A stretch of 64,000 nt of DNA, taken from positions 2,666,001 to 2,730,000 of the forward strand of contig KN832871.1 in the NCBI GenBank assembly GCA_000827325.1, read 5' to 3'. The translations under genes were made by a program, and so were the position numbers. Source of the stretch: Oidiodendron maius Zn (taxonomy: Eukaryota > Ascomycota > Leotiomycetes > Myxotrichaceae). Below the pieces are notes generated by a model. That model made no database searches and was not told the origin of the DNA. It saw only the letters and a program-made list of their open reading frames with translations. This document shows, piece by piece, positions 44,211 through 55,711 of this stretch (position 1 is its first letter; each line of letters opens with the position of its first letter).

Positions 44211-45031
44211 CAGCGCTACCAGCGCCGGAGCGTGCGTTGAAGCGCGCCCAGATAGCTGGTGGTTCTGGAGGCAGCACCCAGGATGTCGTTATCGGGTCGC
44301 TGGCTTGGATAAACGCGTCGCCAATAGCTTTAAGGCAGTGAGCGCTAGATGATCTCGACTCTTGTTTGACGGTCACGGTTGTGTGTGGTGGTGGTTGATG
44401 TCCTTTCCAGGGTCTGCAGCAAATTATCCTTATCAAGCCGAGTTCGTCAAGGTCTCCAGTCTTTATCTGCACGAGGGGTTTGCAGAATTCTTCCGCTTAT
44501 GGATCGAAAGTGTAACGTCTGGCTGGTGTATTTTTGTAAGATCATTTGGGACAGGTAAGAGATGAACAGAGGTCGGATAAATAGGAGCGCGATACATACT
44601 CAGGCACGATCTTGGATGTTAACGCGCAGAGGTTGCCTGCTCCAAGATTAATTAAGCCCTACTCCTGGCGCCAATAATGATCGCCCCTGTCGCGTGCGGT
44701 GAGGGTTGGTTGGAAATTCGTGCGAGGCAGAAGCGGCAGCCAGCTTTTAAGTAGTAAGAGCCGGGGACAGCAATGCCTCCGACAGCTTGCAAGGCGAACA
44801 GGAAGAACAGCAGAATAGCTGGGAAGAGTTAACACATGTTTATCCATATGAATTTCCAATTACCAAAGTTGACATTTAGGCCTGAGGCATCAATAATATT
44901 CTCGCCTGCCAGGGTTAAAGGGACGTTGGAACACCCTGCTTGCTGCTGTAGCGACTTTAGATTCAGTTTCCAGCCTCGAGTTTATTCAAGGCGCAACCAC
45001 CAAATACCAACTCTGGTTCTTCCTTCTGTTA
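44211..45031. other. Divergent intergenic region, ICE2 / MYG1
   Basis: This is 821 bp with no supported gene, repeat or RNA. Confidence 0.5.
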
Positions 45032-46105
45032 ATGATCCGGACCTTGTACAGAATGGCAGAATCATCAGCAAAGAGACTGAAGACCAACCCTATCAGCATA
45101 GGGACGCACAATGGCCATTTCCATGCCGATGAAGCCTTAGCTGTCTATATGCTCCGCATGCTCCCCGCCTACGAGTCCTCTCAACTTATACGAACCCGTG
45201 ATCCTGCACGTCTAGAGACATGCCATACCGTCGTAGATGTGGGCGGAGAGTACAACCCCGCGACGAACCGCTATGATCACCACCAGCGCACCTTCAATAC
45301 AACATTTCCCAACCGCCCCACCAAGCTCTCCTCTGCTGGTCTGGTTTACATGCATTTTGGCAAGGCAATCATTGCGCAACGTTTAGGCGTCTCCGAGGAT
45401 GCAGAAGAGGTCAATATCATCTTTGAGAAAGTCTACGAGAACTTCATCGAGCCAGTCGACGCAAACGATAATGGCATCTCCGTCTACGACCCCCAAGGTA
45501 TCGCCAACGCTGGTCTAGAGAAGCGGTTCCGTGACGGTGCGTTCTCCTTGGGTGCCATGGTCTCCCGGCTGAATCCCAATTGGAACGACCCCGCACCGTC
45601 TGATCCCGAAGAAGCCCAGCAGGTGGAGGATGAGAAATTCCTAGTGGCCAGTGCGAGGATGGGCGAGGAGTTTACAAGGGATCTAGATTACTATACCAAG
45701 GCGTGGCTTCCTGCGAGGGATATCGTGAATAAGGCGTATGCTCTGCGCCTAGAGCATGACCCCAAGGGGAGGGTCATGGTTTTTGATGGCCTGTCCGTGC
45801 CGTGGAAGGACCATCTCTATACTCTCGAGGAGAAGAGCAAAGGCGGAGAGGGAGTCTTGTATGTCCTATACCCAGAGAAGCCGGATCCAGGTGCCAAATG
45901 GAGAATCCAGGCGGTTCCGGTAAGCAAGGACTCCTTTGAGAGCAGGAAACCTTTGCCCGAGGCTTGGAGAGGGATCAGGGATGATAAGCTAGACGAGCTT
46001 ACTGGCATTAGCGGCTGCGTCTTTGTTCATGCTGCAGGCTTCATTGGTGGGAACAAGACTTTTGAGGGTGCTAAAGCTATGGCTCTGAAGGCCCTTGAGC
46101 TCTGA
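45032..46105 (+). CDS. MYG1: MYG1 family exonuclease
   Basis: MYG1 proteins (UPF0160, DHH-related) are reported as 3'-5' RNA exonucleases that act in nucleus and mitochondria. This is a single-exon gene of 357 residues; a second ATG at 45053 (MAESSAKR) gives 350. The metal-binding start is GTHNGHFHADEALAVYML, followed by TRDPARLETCHTVVDVGGEY and RYDHHQRTF, the family's diagnostic motifs. GLEKRFRDGAFSLG and SGCVFVHAAGFIGGNKTFEG complete the C-terminal part. The stop codon lies in the second copy of a 17 bp tandem duplication (46082-46115), which changes the last residue but keeps the length. Convergent with IGO1. Confidence 0.95.
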   Translation: MIRTLYRMAESSAKRLKTNPISIGTHNGHFHADEALAVYMLRMLPAYESSQLIRTRDPARLETCHTVVDVGGEYNPATNRYDHHQRTFNTTFPNRPTKLSSAGLVYMHFGKAIIAQRLGVSEDAEEVNIIFEKVYENFIEPVDANDNGISVYDPQGIANAGLEKRFRDGAFSLGAMVSRLNPNWNDPAPSDPEEAQQVEDEKFLVASARMGEEFTRDLDYYTKAWLPARDIVNKAYALRLEHDPKGRVMVFDGLSVPWKDHLYTLEEKSKGGEGVLYVLYPEKPDPGAKWRIQAVPVSKDSFESRKPLPEAWRGIRDDKLDELTGISGCVFVHAAGFIGGNKTFEGAKAMALKALEL

Positions 46106-46115
46106 AGGCCCTTGA
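46082..46115 (+). repeat. 17 bp perfect tandem duplication over the MYG1 stop codon
   Basis: The unit GCTCTGAAGGCCCTTGA occurs at 46082-46098 and again at 46099-46115. In the reading frame, copy one encodes ALKALE and the out-of-frame copy two provides the TGA at 46103-46105. With a single copy the gene would read ...LEP and then stop. Confidence 0.9.
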
Positions 46116-46543
46116 GCCCTGATATATACACTGAATCTTATGCATAGTAGGCGTTGGTGGTAAGGAAAAGCTTCTTGTTTTACTACTAGCGTTGCAGAGT
46201 CGTTGATCCTCTTGCCATGTCATGATCAGAGATAGACTGATATTTCTGCAAACAAAAAAGCAGATAGTAACACAGGAATCCCGAAAAGGAAGTCATCTAA
46301 CACATGGAAAAGACAACCACCGCACGTTTCCCGCTTTATTTTGTACCGTGAGCAAACGTAGCACGTCCGTCAAATGGCGTTACAATAGCAAGTTGTACAT
46401 CTGAACCCAATATTCCATAGCTCATAAACCCAGTAAAGTCACGGCCACAAATATAACGCCTGTGTATCAATCACTGAACACCTTTGCACCGACGAGAAAA
46501 CAATCCCCACGCACTGCCCTTATCTCTTATCCATCGCCCTAAC
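46106..46543. other. Intergenic region, convergent MYG1 / IGO1
   Basis: This is 438 bp of 3' flanks. Nothing is recognised beyond the end of the 17 bp duplication. Confidence 0.5.
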
Positions 46544-47092
46544 CTATCTCCGAATGGGGATGCCTTCCTTCACCGCCGGTGGGCTGATGTTATCGCCTGC
46601 TCTCTCATTCTCCAGCTCCGAGGCGCTGGTCTCACGGTTCAGGAAGCTGCTCTCTTTGACGGGGCTGCCGCTCTGGGCGCCAGCTATGCCCGAAAGGTGG
46701 ATATTGCCGTTCCCGGAACCCCCTTGGTTGGCAGCGCTCATGCTGGGCGAGGTGAGGTGCGGGATGTTCTCCGGCAGAGGGTGTTGCGAGCCCACGCTGC
46801 CGGTGTCGACGGAGCCTGCTTTGCCGGCCTTGGAGAGCGCGTAATCGCCCGAGTCGAAATACTTGCGCTCTTTGAGGTGCTTGGCCAGATGGTCAGATTT
46901 GGAAGGCAGCTTGCCGTACAGCCGGAAGAGGCGCTGCTCATCGGGAGAGAGGGACTGAGGGCGAGAAAGTCAGTGACAGGGAGCTCTCGCCGGAGATGGG
47001 AGTAGAATTCAGGATTTGGGGAGATTTGGGGAGATTTGGGGGTGCGATGGACTCACGGCAATATCAATCTTGTTCTGCTTGTGTGGATTCAT
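46544..47092 (-). CDS. IGO1: Endosulfine-family phosphoprotein IGO1
   Basis: Igo1 is phosphorylated by the Rim15/Greatwall kinase under low TOR/PKA signalling and then inhibits PP2A-B55, promoting quiescence and mRNA protection. Exons are 47092-47057 (36 nt) and 46954-46544 (148 residues), joined in phase 0 at MNPHKQNKIDIA|SLSPDEQR. The hallmark FDSGDY is at residues 45-50 with S47 as the predicted kinase target, preceded by RLYGKLPSKSDHLAKHLKER. The C-terminal half is disordered and Ser/Gly-rich. The intron contains three 10 bp units ending GATTTGGG (47011-47040). The gene product acts in the same nutrient pathway as pkaR in this window. Confidence 0.94.
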
Positions 47093-47913
47093 GGTGACGC
47101 CTTGGGTGCGTAGTTTGTTTGTTGTTGCGAGTACAGGGCGACAGTGCTCTGAATTTATGTTTCGGTGGTCTATATCACGCTCAGCTATTCACCTGGATCC
47201 CCCGGTCGTGTCGTCGTCGTCGAGATTGGCCGGACGACAGGGCGATGCTCATGCAAACCCTAGATCAAACGTCGTCTCCAGATGAGAATGTACACCTCGC
47301 ACGCTTCGGACTCCAACTGTCTGGTCACCAAGTCGTTGTTCAAGTTTCGGGTCGCTGGGAGCGGGAGGAAGAATGGGGTGTGTCGGGGGGGGGGTTGGCT
47401 GTGGTGGTCCGCGGGGAGTTGATTTGGGAGTGGTGGTTCGTTCGGCAGCTAATAAATACATAGGTCATGTTCGGTAGCTACCATAGGAGGGGTTTCTTCG
47501 TCTAAATTGAGTGCAAGCACTACGGCCCTGTTGATTTTCCTTCCATGCGCTTCGTTGCGGGAAGCAGAAAAAGCAAAAACCACAATCTCGAGCGCCGCAG
47601 TGGCCGTCTGGAGAGCCATTGGATATCAAGACCTTCTTCTTGAGGGCGAACGAAAGCATATAGTTGGAAAGCACGTGGGATCGGTTCAACCTATCTCACC
47701 AGAAGCCCTCGTAGTGAGGACGAGGATACACTCGACACCTTACCAGGATATGTCGGAAGCATACTCACGATTGGCCTTTAACTAGTTACTCAAGCTCTCA
47801 CCACGTCATATCCCACGAGGAGGTACAATACCCCGTCCAGCGCCCCTCTCGATTCGTGCATTGTCAAACCGGCGAACAAACCCCTCTAGCGCCGGAATAC
47901 TCAGTTCGCTCAG
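47093..47913. other. Divergent intergenic region, IGO1 / SFM1
   Basis: This is 821 bp with a short GTC run near 47206-47222 and a G-run near 47384-47393. No supported gene. Confidence 0.5.
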
Positions 47914-48822
47914 ATGACCACCAAGACTTACATAGTCGAACATCTTGATGATGAACTGGGCCCTTGGTCTGAGTTGGAATATATCACCATAGCAAAAGAG
48001 TCCAATCAGGCCGGTGCAAAGTTCTGCCTTTCATCAGTCCCTCCATCCTTGGCCCTACCCCAAGCCCTGCAAGAGGTTCCAGGTTTCACCGCAGAGACTC
48101 GAAGTGTTGAGATCATATATGCCGAGAGCAAATCCCGTGTCTGCCTGCTAGACCCATCAGCTAAGAAAGAATTGAGCCCGGAGGATGGCGAGGTATTTGA
48201 CACATACCTTTTTGGGGGGATTTTAGGTGAGCTCGGGGAGACTTCCGATGGTCAATGATCTCCACGTCATGCTGATACCTATGGTCCAGGGGATGATCCG
48301 CCGAGAGGTATGCACTTCCGAATCTTGTCAAGCGCAGTGGACAATCCTCGTCTGGGGTAGCAAGAGGCACTGCAGCTTATTTGTGGGGTATCTCTAGCTT
48401 TCACGGTGCATGTATTGACCAACATTAGACAGGACTTCTGAGTTGAGGAAGAAGGGGTTTGAAGGACGTCGCCTTGGACCGAAGCAGATGACTACGGACA
48501 CCGCGGTAAGGGTAACCAGGTTCGTAGTCCAGGACAAGTGTAAGGAGAAACCGTCATTGACTAAAGATAACAATCTGATGGCGTTCCCTCCAGTACCTCT
48601 CGATGAGATCCCTTACATTGATTATCCGGAGCTTCGAATTAATAAAAATGAGAGCACGGAGATGCCATTTCGCTACGTGAAGGGTAGTGATGGGCAATGT
48701 ATAATGCCAGAGGTAGGCAACCGTCGATTATTATATCAGGGTGGACAGTGCTGACCGAGATGCAGGGCATGATAGAGCTGATTAAGAAAGACTCGGAGAA
48801 AGGATTTGGGGATTTGTTCTGA
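47914..48822 (+). CDS. SFM1: Protein arginine N-methyltransferase SFM1 (SPOUT family)
   Basis: Sfm1 is a SPOUT-fold methyltransferase that methylates an arginine of ribosomal protein Rps3 in yeast. Exons are 47914-48226, 48290-48307, 48429-48712 and 48766-48822 (223 residues). Exon 2 is an 18 nt microexon; only with it does the conserved motif read LFGGILGDDPPRDRTSELRK. Other signatures are TYIVEHLDDELGPWSELEYI, VCLLDPSAKKELSPEDGEVF, and GRRLGPKQMTTDTAVRVTRF, which forms part of the knotted cofactor site. Acceptor ATTAG at 48428 is chosen over the nearby ACAG because it gives RDRTSE in frame. Confidence 0.93.
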
Positions 48823-49274
48823 GACCGAAACGTTATGGTTCTCGATTTTGTGGTTTGGCCCTGAGGCAGTTGTCGTCTGTACCAACCTAGCATTGAAGGA
48901 TCAATGGAACACTATTACCATTTGACAGCGTACTTTGCCTCTTGGGAGTGTTGTATTTAGGATTGGGTGCTCTAAATAGACTCTATTATGAGGATTCTTC
49001 CAGCGAAAGCCCCCATCCTCCAGCCACAACCACAAGAGCCGAAAGCTTAGTCACTCAAGTTGCCGCGTGGATCTCAGCCCCGAAACCCGTTAGGTATCCT
49101 CTACTTCAGCTGTGTAGACAAGGACAGACACACACATTCACGACACGTAACATCAGATTCTCTACTACTGATGCTGGCCACTTTATGACCGCTGCGATAG
49201 CTGCCGTAATCGCCATAGCGCGGCCACAATAGAGTTCTACCCTCTTTAAACCTGCCTCCGAATTGAGTCTCACA
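48823..49274. other. Intergenic region, SFM1 3' flank / KEX1 promoter
   Basis: This is 452 bp. ORFs at 48942-49232 lack recognisable features. No other signal is seen. Confidence 0.45.
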
Positions 49275-51325
49275 ATGCGACTCTTTCCATCTTCCGCTCG
49301 CCCCTTCCAAGGGAAGGCTCTGGCCGGAGCGTCAACATTATGCTGCCTTTTATCATTGGCACTGTTTCCTTCCATGGGCTTGGCAGACATGGTAGCAGGC
49401 GACTATTTTGTGCACTCACTCCCGGGAGCACCGGAGGACCCTCACTTGAAGATGCACGCCGGGTTTGTTCTGTGATACGCCTGCTTCAGATCTCCGCTAA
49501 CTTGGGCTCGTGATAGGCATATCGAGGTTACTCCTGAACATAACGGCAATCTCTTCTTCTGGCATTTCCAGAACCGACACATTGCGAACAAGCAAAGGAC
49601 TGTGATATGGATAAACGGCGGACCCGGGTGCAGTTCGGAAGATGGCGCCCTAATGGAGATCGGCCCATATAGAGTAAAAGATTCGAATGGCCCTGTTTTG
49701 GAATACAACGAGGGCTCGTGGAACGAATTTGCCAACATTATGTTCGTCGATAATCCCGTGGGTACTGGCTTCAGCTATGTCGACACGGATAGCTTTGTCC
49801 ATGAGCTGCCAGATATGGCAGACCAGTTTGTGAAATTCTTGGAAAAGTGGTTCGCCCTCTTCCCAGAATATGAACATGACGATGTGAGTAGGATAAGGCT
49901 TTTCGTGCATCTTGGACGCTAATGTATTTCTAGCTCTACATTGCCGGAGAATCATACGCAGGCCAGCATATTCCCTACATCTCAAAAGCCATTCTTGAAC
50001 GGAATAAGAAAGCCCAACATCCTTGGCAGCTGAAGGGCATGCTGATCGGGAATGGATGGATCTCACCACCGGAACAGTACAAGGCCTACTTGTCCTTCGC
50101 ATATGAGAAAGGGTTGATTGAGCGGGAGAGTTCCATAGCCAAGAAGTTGGAGGCGCGGCAAGCAGCATGCTTATCACTGCTTGAGTCGGAGGGAGGGAAG
50201 GACAGAATTGACCAGAGCAAATGCGAAGCAATTTTGCAGGACATTCTTCGAGAGACTATGAAAAAGGTAGGAACCAACAAGTACGAATGTTTCAACATGT
50301 ACGATGTCAGACTCAAGGACTCCTTCCCGAGTTGCGGGATGAACTGGCCGCCGGATCTGGTAAACGTTACGCCTTATCTCCAGCGAAAGGATGTGCTTGA
50401 TGCTCTTCACATTCAAGGAAAGAGACCGGGATGGACGGAGTGTAACGGTGCTGTTGGCAGTGCATTCGCGGCGCAAAAATCTAAGCCATCCATCACCCTG
50501 CTACCCGACCTGCTCAAAGAAGTCGAGCTTTTGTTGTTCTCCGGCGCCGAGGATCTCATCTGCAATCACATTGGCACAGAGGAGCTGATCAGTAATATGG
50601 AGTGGAATGGCGGTAAGGGATTTGAGATCTCGCCTGGTACCTGGGCGCCTCGTCGTGACTGGGTGTTCGAGGGAGAGGCTGCTGGCTTTTACCAAGAAGC
50701 CAGAAACTTGACATACGTCTTGTTCAATAATGCCTCCCACATGGTCCCATTTGACTACGCTCGGCGTTCTCGAGAGATGCTGGATAAGTTCATGAATGTG
50801 GATATTGCTAGTATTGGCGGTGCCCCTGCCGAGAGCCTGATCGATGGCGAGAAAACCCCGGCAACATCCGTCGGTGGCCACCCCAATAGCACAGCTGCTG
50901 AGGAGGCTGAGAAAGCCAAGGTGGAAGCGGCGAAAAAGTCGGCGTACTACAAGTCTGGCGAGATTGCCTTGGTGGTAGTCGCAGTTGCGGCAACGGCGTG
51001 GGGATACTATATCTGGAGAGAACGCAGACACCGCGCCGGTTACAAAGGTTTGTTCGGGGGTGAAGCTCCTATGGCTGTAGCCGGCGCCAGCGGTAGAAGC
51101 GGAATGGGCCTCGAGGGATTCAGGAATAAGCGATTGAGTAGAGATATTGAGGCCGGGGATTTCGACGAGAGCGAGCTGGACGAGTTCCACGTGGAGACAC
51201 CTGCGGAGGACATAGAACACCATGAGGATCGGTATAGCGTGGGGAGCTCAAGTGATGTTGAGGAGCAACACAATGAGAAGCGTGGTCCAGACGATAATGG
51301 AAAAGGAAAGCAGGTAGAAGAATAA
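49275..51325 (+). CDS. KEX1: Pheromone-processing carboxypeptidase KEX1
   Basis: Kex1 is a Golgi serine carboxypeptidase (S10) that trims C-terminal Lys/Arg after Kex2 cleavage. Exons are 49275-49462, 49517-49883 and 49934-51325 (648 residues). A signal peptide is at about 10-38 ([20 protein letters not shown]). The oxyanion/substrate block is [20 protein letters not shown]. The catalytic Ser is in [14 protein letters not shown] (completed by intron 2), Asp in [14 protein letters not shown], and His in [13 protein letters not shown] transmembrane helix lies near 515-535 ([20 protein letters not shown]), followed by an acidic cytosolic tail of about 110 residues. All active-site residues are present. 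Convergent with RAE1. Confidence 0.96.
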
Positions 51326-51667
51326 GGGGCTGTATTTTGTCTTTTTTGATGATTCAAGCTTGCATTGCGTGTTCACTGTCAGGCGTTTTGGCCTAAAGAT
51401 TAGGGAAATATGTATAACAGTGGCAAAAAATGAGAGCGTTCCTATCTTTGCTACTGTATCACAGGATCGAGGTAACCATTTTTGCAGTATATCCTGAACG
51501 CCTGAACAACATGCCCATGTCCTTGACAACCCCCCATTCAGCAGCGTTGTAATTCCGCAGGCAAGATACATTCCGCATTTGCGGCTTGCAACTGGCTGAT
51601 CTTCTACTAATTGCTTTTGTCTTCTTTGTTTTGAGGGTCATTATGCTTCGTGCCTAAAATACGCTGC
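51326..51667. other. Intergenic region, convergent KEX1 / RAE1
   Basis: This is 342 bp of 3' flanks without recognised features. Confidence 0.5.
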
Positions 51668-52832
51668 TTATCGCTTCTTCACTGACGGTCTTGGCTTGCA
51701 CTCATCGCCATTGACCGGGTGCAGCATGACCTTATTCGGATACTGAGGTGTATTGCTGGCATAGCCTTTACTCCAGTCATAACTCACAGCGTACGCAAAG
51801 ATGGTCCCATCTCTGTTGAACGCGCTGGCGGAAATGGTCCCGCCAACAGATGGGTAGCCCTTGAGGCGGTGCTTGGCGACTCCGTCCCAGAAGTGAAAGG
51901 TGCCATCGGAGCCTGCCGTGCTGAAAGTGCCGTATTGGGGGTGGAAAGAGATGGCATTTACAGCGAAGACGTTTGTCATGTTGTTTTGGGGAGGGTCTCT
52001 GTGGCATTTGAATGAGAAATTCATGCTAGGAGCGAGTCAGTACGATGGTTTCGGTTATCATGAGAGATTAGCATACCTTGAGTCCTTTTCCTCGACATAT
52101 TGGATAGCACATCTCCCCTCGATACTTCCAACTGCAAAGCCCATCGAGTCTGGGAAGCAGCTAACGACTCTTGTCTGCCACTTCAAAGGACTTTGGATCG
52201 TCTTGTAAAACTTTCCCGGGTCGTCAAGGTTGATAACATTGATATACCGATCTGCTGTGCCGACAACTAACAGCTTGCCCGAGACATCCATGGTATAAAC
52301 GCGCTCCTGGCACTGTACAGTTGCCACAGGCTGGGACTGACGCAAGTCCCAATACTTGATTGTCTTGTCCCAGGAGCCCGTCACGAGCATCTGCTGGCCA
52401 CCTTGCGGGTTATCGAAGAATCGCACAGAACGAACAGGTTGGTCGTGTGCAGCGACCTGGGTCCCAACATTCTGGCCTGCCCCCAGGTCGATCATCCGCG
52501 CAGCCTTGTCGGCCCCTCCACCAACCACCTTCGTGCCATCCTAAGAGAGTAATCAGTACATGTTGTCCAAGGCTATTCCATAACAGAAGGTCTATGTCAC
52601 TTACCTTTGACCAGTGGCAACTCAAGACCGGACCTTCATGGTCGAAGAACGCCTTGCCTTCGCTCCCTCCAGACGCAGAGATCTCGTAGATGCGGACCTT
52701 TTTATCCCAGGATGCGACAGCGAGATGTTGCGATTGTGGAGAGAAGTCGATGTCGGAAATACTGTCTTCTGGTGGGTTGCTGAGAGCCACATCCTTGGAG
52801 AGCTCACCGAGTGTGCTACTGAACGCGGCCAT
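51668..52832 (-). CDS. RAE1: mRNA export factor / nucleoporin RAE1 (Gle2)
   Basis: Rae1 is a seven-bladed WD40 protein that binds the GLEBS motif of a nucleoporin and helps mRNA export. Exons are 52832-52605, 52540-52077 and 52025-51668 (349 residues). WD-like repeats are visible throughout: DSISDIDFSPQSQHLAVASW, then DKKVRIYEI, DGTKVVGGGADKAARMIDLG, LVTGSWDKTIKYWDLR, and ISFHPQYGTFSTAGSDGTFH. The family segment GFAVGSIEGRCAIQYVEEKD precedes intron 2, which joins in phase 2 to SMNFSFKCHRD. The length matches orthologues. Confidence 0.96.
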
Positions 52833-54043
52833 TTTGCTAGTGAAAGGTGCAGATTATGAACAGCAGAGTCGCAGCAAGATTTTTCTTGGCTCATGCGTCA
52901 AGACAGACCCATGAAAAGAAGCATCCGTTTCTGTGCTGTTTGCTTGTCTGACTGATATACTCAGATCAGATGTTCACGCTTCCCACAAGAAGCTCTGGTC
53001 GCGTTGGAAGAGGGCGATTGATGTAGCCAATTGTATTGCAACGTTGTAATTAAGCCTCAGGCATCACATAACGAGTCTTTGGCGCTAGGAAACTGTTTAC
53101 CCATAAAAGTCTCGCCAGTTCCCAAACCTTCATTTTCTTCAACTTCCTCGCTCAAAGAATCGCATTCGGAGCACACAAACAGAGAGATCTTTAGGGATGT
53201 CTCGGCCAGCCATGGCTACTGATGCTTTGGGAGAAAGTCCCCGGACAACCTTTTCTTTTAAAGGACTGCGGAAACGCGCCGCCATAGAAGCACCTTGCGG
53301 CTTCTCCTCTACCAATTGCCCACCTCCTCCTTCGCACTCAGTTGCGCCCGGGTCTTGTTGGGAGGACCATATGGATGATGATATGAGTCCGAACCTCTTG
53401 CGCGACCCACATGGCAGATTGGGAGTGTAGGTAGGTGATGAGGCCTGTCCTTGGATCGGTGGGCATGTTTTGGTAGTTGGAGGCTTTTCGTCGAGATCGA
53501 TAGTTATGCGATTGTCCTCTATGCCACTTGCGTTGCATGGATGATAACTCGATGGGGCTTATTCTTGATGCGAGGAGTTCACACAACCTTTTTAAAGTCC
53601 ATAGCTTATGGGAAAGCGGTGGCAAGTGTTGAACATCGAGACTTACACTCTGGGTCTTCTCTTATGGGAAGATACCGCTTTGATGTGCAACACTATGTCT
53701 CAGAAGCTCTGTCGAAGGGGCTGGACTTGAGCTTGTTCAGGTGATGATTACCCAAATAGAGTCAAGCACTGATGTGTGCCCGTGTAAAAGCGGCGCCACT
53801 CGATGATGACACAAAATTGCGTTATGGTATCTGATGAACTCTAAAGCTGCTATTCCGTATGGTTCACATTTGGTTCTGCTTGTTTTTCTTGTTTGCTTCT
53901 TGATTATTTGCGCACCTAGCTCACTATAATTATCCCAAACGGCATAACAATTTAGCTCCAACCCATGCCCTATCCTCGTAATCATAACAGCCATAAATCA
54001 TAAATTGCCTCCACAGCGCCGTCCTTGGTATAATATGCACCGC
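52833..54043. other. Intergenic region, RAE1 promoter / unknown gene 3' flank
   Basis: This is 1.2 kb. A 77-codon ORF at 53197-53430 has no recognisable domain or splice partner and is not called. Otherwise no feature is seen. Confidence 0.45.
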
Positions 54044-54987
54044 TCACAATAAGCCGCCCAGCACAACTTTAGCAACTCCTGCCACCTCACCCTTCACTCC
54101 ACTCCTACTGTTATCTTCGAACTCCTTCACTACTCCCTGTACAATTATCTTCCGTACCCTTCCATCAGCCTTGGTGAACATCTCTGCCACAGCTGGATTA
54201 CAATCTCGCGGCGAGGAGATCAAGGTTAGAAGTTTAGTATAGCAGTCAATCAAGACGTCACACAGAGTTGCAAATGTCTCGTAAAAGTCGGGGTCGAAAG
54301 GCAGCGACGGGGTCAGTAGAAATGAATATTCTTCTCCAGGCAGAAGATCATTTTCTGGCGTCGGGAACGAAGTTGTAGAGCCTGTCGCGCCAGCCGACAT
54401 GCTGCCATTTGCGTCTGGGTGGTCACTCCCCATCGGCAGCCCGATGTCTGCCACCGAGCTTGCCCGGCGTCCCTTGCTACCTGTATTTGTGGATCGCTTA
54501 AACATGCGTGGGAATCCGCCCCTCGATATTGAAGAGCCATCTGGGGCGTGGATCTGTTGGAAGGCTTCGAACTCGGCGAGGAGGGCATTTAATGTCCTGA
54601 GAAATTCCGTCGGGTTCATCCCATTTAGGTCGAGAACGGCGGGTATGGAAAGACCCAGAAGGAGATAATTGGTTGCTCGACGTGCAAGTTTCCGAGGCTC
54701 GAAAGACGGCATGCGTTGGAGATCAGGCTTGTTGAATAATAATGTATTGAACCAGTATACTCGACCCTCGTGGCTATGGAAAAGTTAGAAGAGAGACCAC
54801 AAGGGACAATGTAGAGAGCATACGCCTTTCTCAGGTAATCTAGGGTGGATATCCTCTTTGTTGCGGTCTCTTGTATGTGTTGGTATGTGATCGCCTCCAG
54901 TGACGGACTCGCAGGTTGCTGCGAAGGGGTAAACGCTACAGGGCCATTGAGGCCCATAGCCTGGAAAGGCGTCGTCCTGGCCAACAT
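54044..54987 (-). CDS. Conserved-looking protein of unknown function
   Basis: Exons are 54987-54824 and 54773-54044 (297 residues), joined in phase 2 at LDYLRKA|HEGRVYWFNTLLF, with a CTAAC branch site and TAG acceptor. I do not recognise the family. Ordered blocks are KLARRATNYLLLGLSIPAVL, MNPTEFLRTLNALLAEFEAF, PGEEYSFLLTPSLPFDPDFY, ETFATLCDVLIDCYTKLLTL, and the C-terminal RVRKIIVQGVVKEFEDNSRS followed by GVAKVVLGGLL. A disordered Ser/Gly-rich insert lies at about 140-190. The mostly helical, soluble character suggests a scaffold or adaptor, but this is a guess. It is head-to-head with ECT1. Confidence 0.75.
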
Positions 54988-55711
54988 GCCTCAACGGCTT
55001 GTATGTGTCAATGGCAGATCTTGGCCCTTTTGTCAACACACGCTCGAGCGATCTCGATATTGAAGTTTGTACTACTTATCGCGAGCCTTCTAAAGAGGCG
55101 GCACAAGGGGCCAGCTGTGAGTGTAGAACAAGATATTAGGTGGAGATAGAGTGACGACGGCGCTCAAAGTCTCAATAACATTGCCGCCGACGGATATTCA
55201 GCTCTCTCCAGTCAGAGCATTGAATCTCTTTGCAGTGCGTTGAGTCTAGTTCAGGGGTTCCATAATGAGGACTACGGCGCTATACTCAGAATAGCGGGCG
55301 GTGACGAGTGCGGGGGTTACTGCCCACGGTTTTGTACAGTATCGTACCAACTCTCCAACCGCTGCGGTCAGATCTATCAGATCTTGGTTGTAATCCGATA
55401 TGTCTGGGAAACGTACATATAAGTAAATGCAGTATATGTCTTATAATGATCAAATAAGGTCTGTTCTGAACCTGACGGGTTCCCTACATTCGATATTTTC
55501 TTATCTTGTGAGAGATTTACTGGCCTGTCCTCGGTTAACGAGGGGTCCCATGTAATGCAGAACCGGAAATCCTCAGATCTGTGCAACAACGACTGAGACG
55601 TCAAGTAACTGTCGCTGCCACCTCTTATATCTGACCAATTTATCCGTGAAGCTGCGGCATCTCCCTCCTCAGGGCCTACCAGGTCGACCATCCGTCTGCC
55701 ATCTGCTGAGT
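54988..55711. other. Divergent intergenic region, unknown gene / ECT1
   Basis: This is 724 bp with no supported gene, repeat or RNA. Confidence 0.5.

Noticed and set aside
53197-53430. 77-codon ORF divergent from RAE1
   Set aside because: No recognisable domain or convincing splice partner; length is within chance for this composition.
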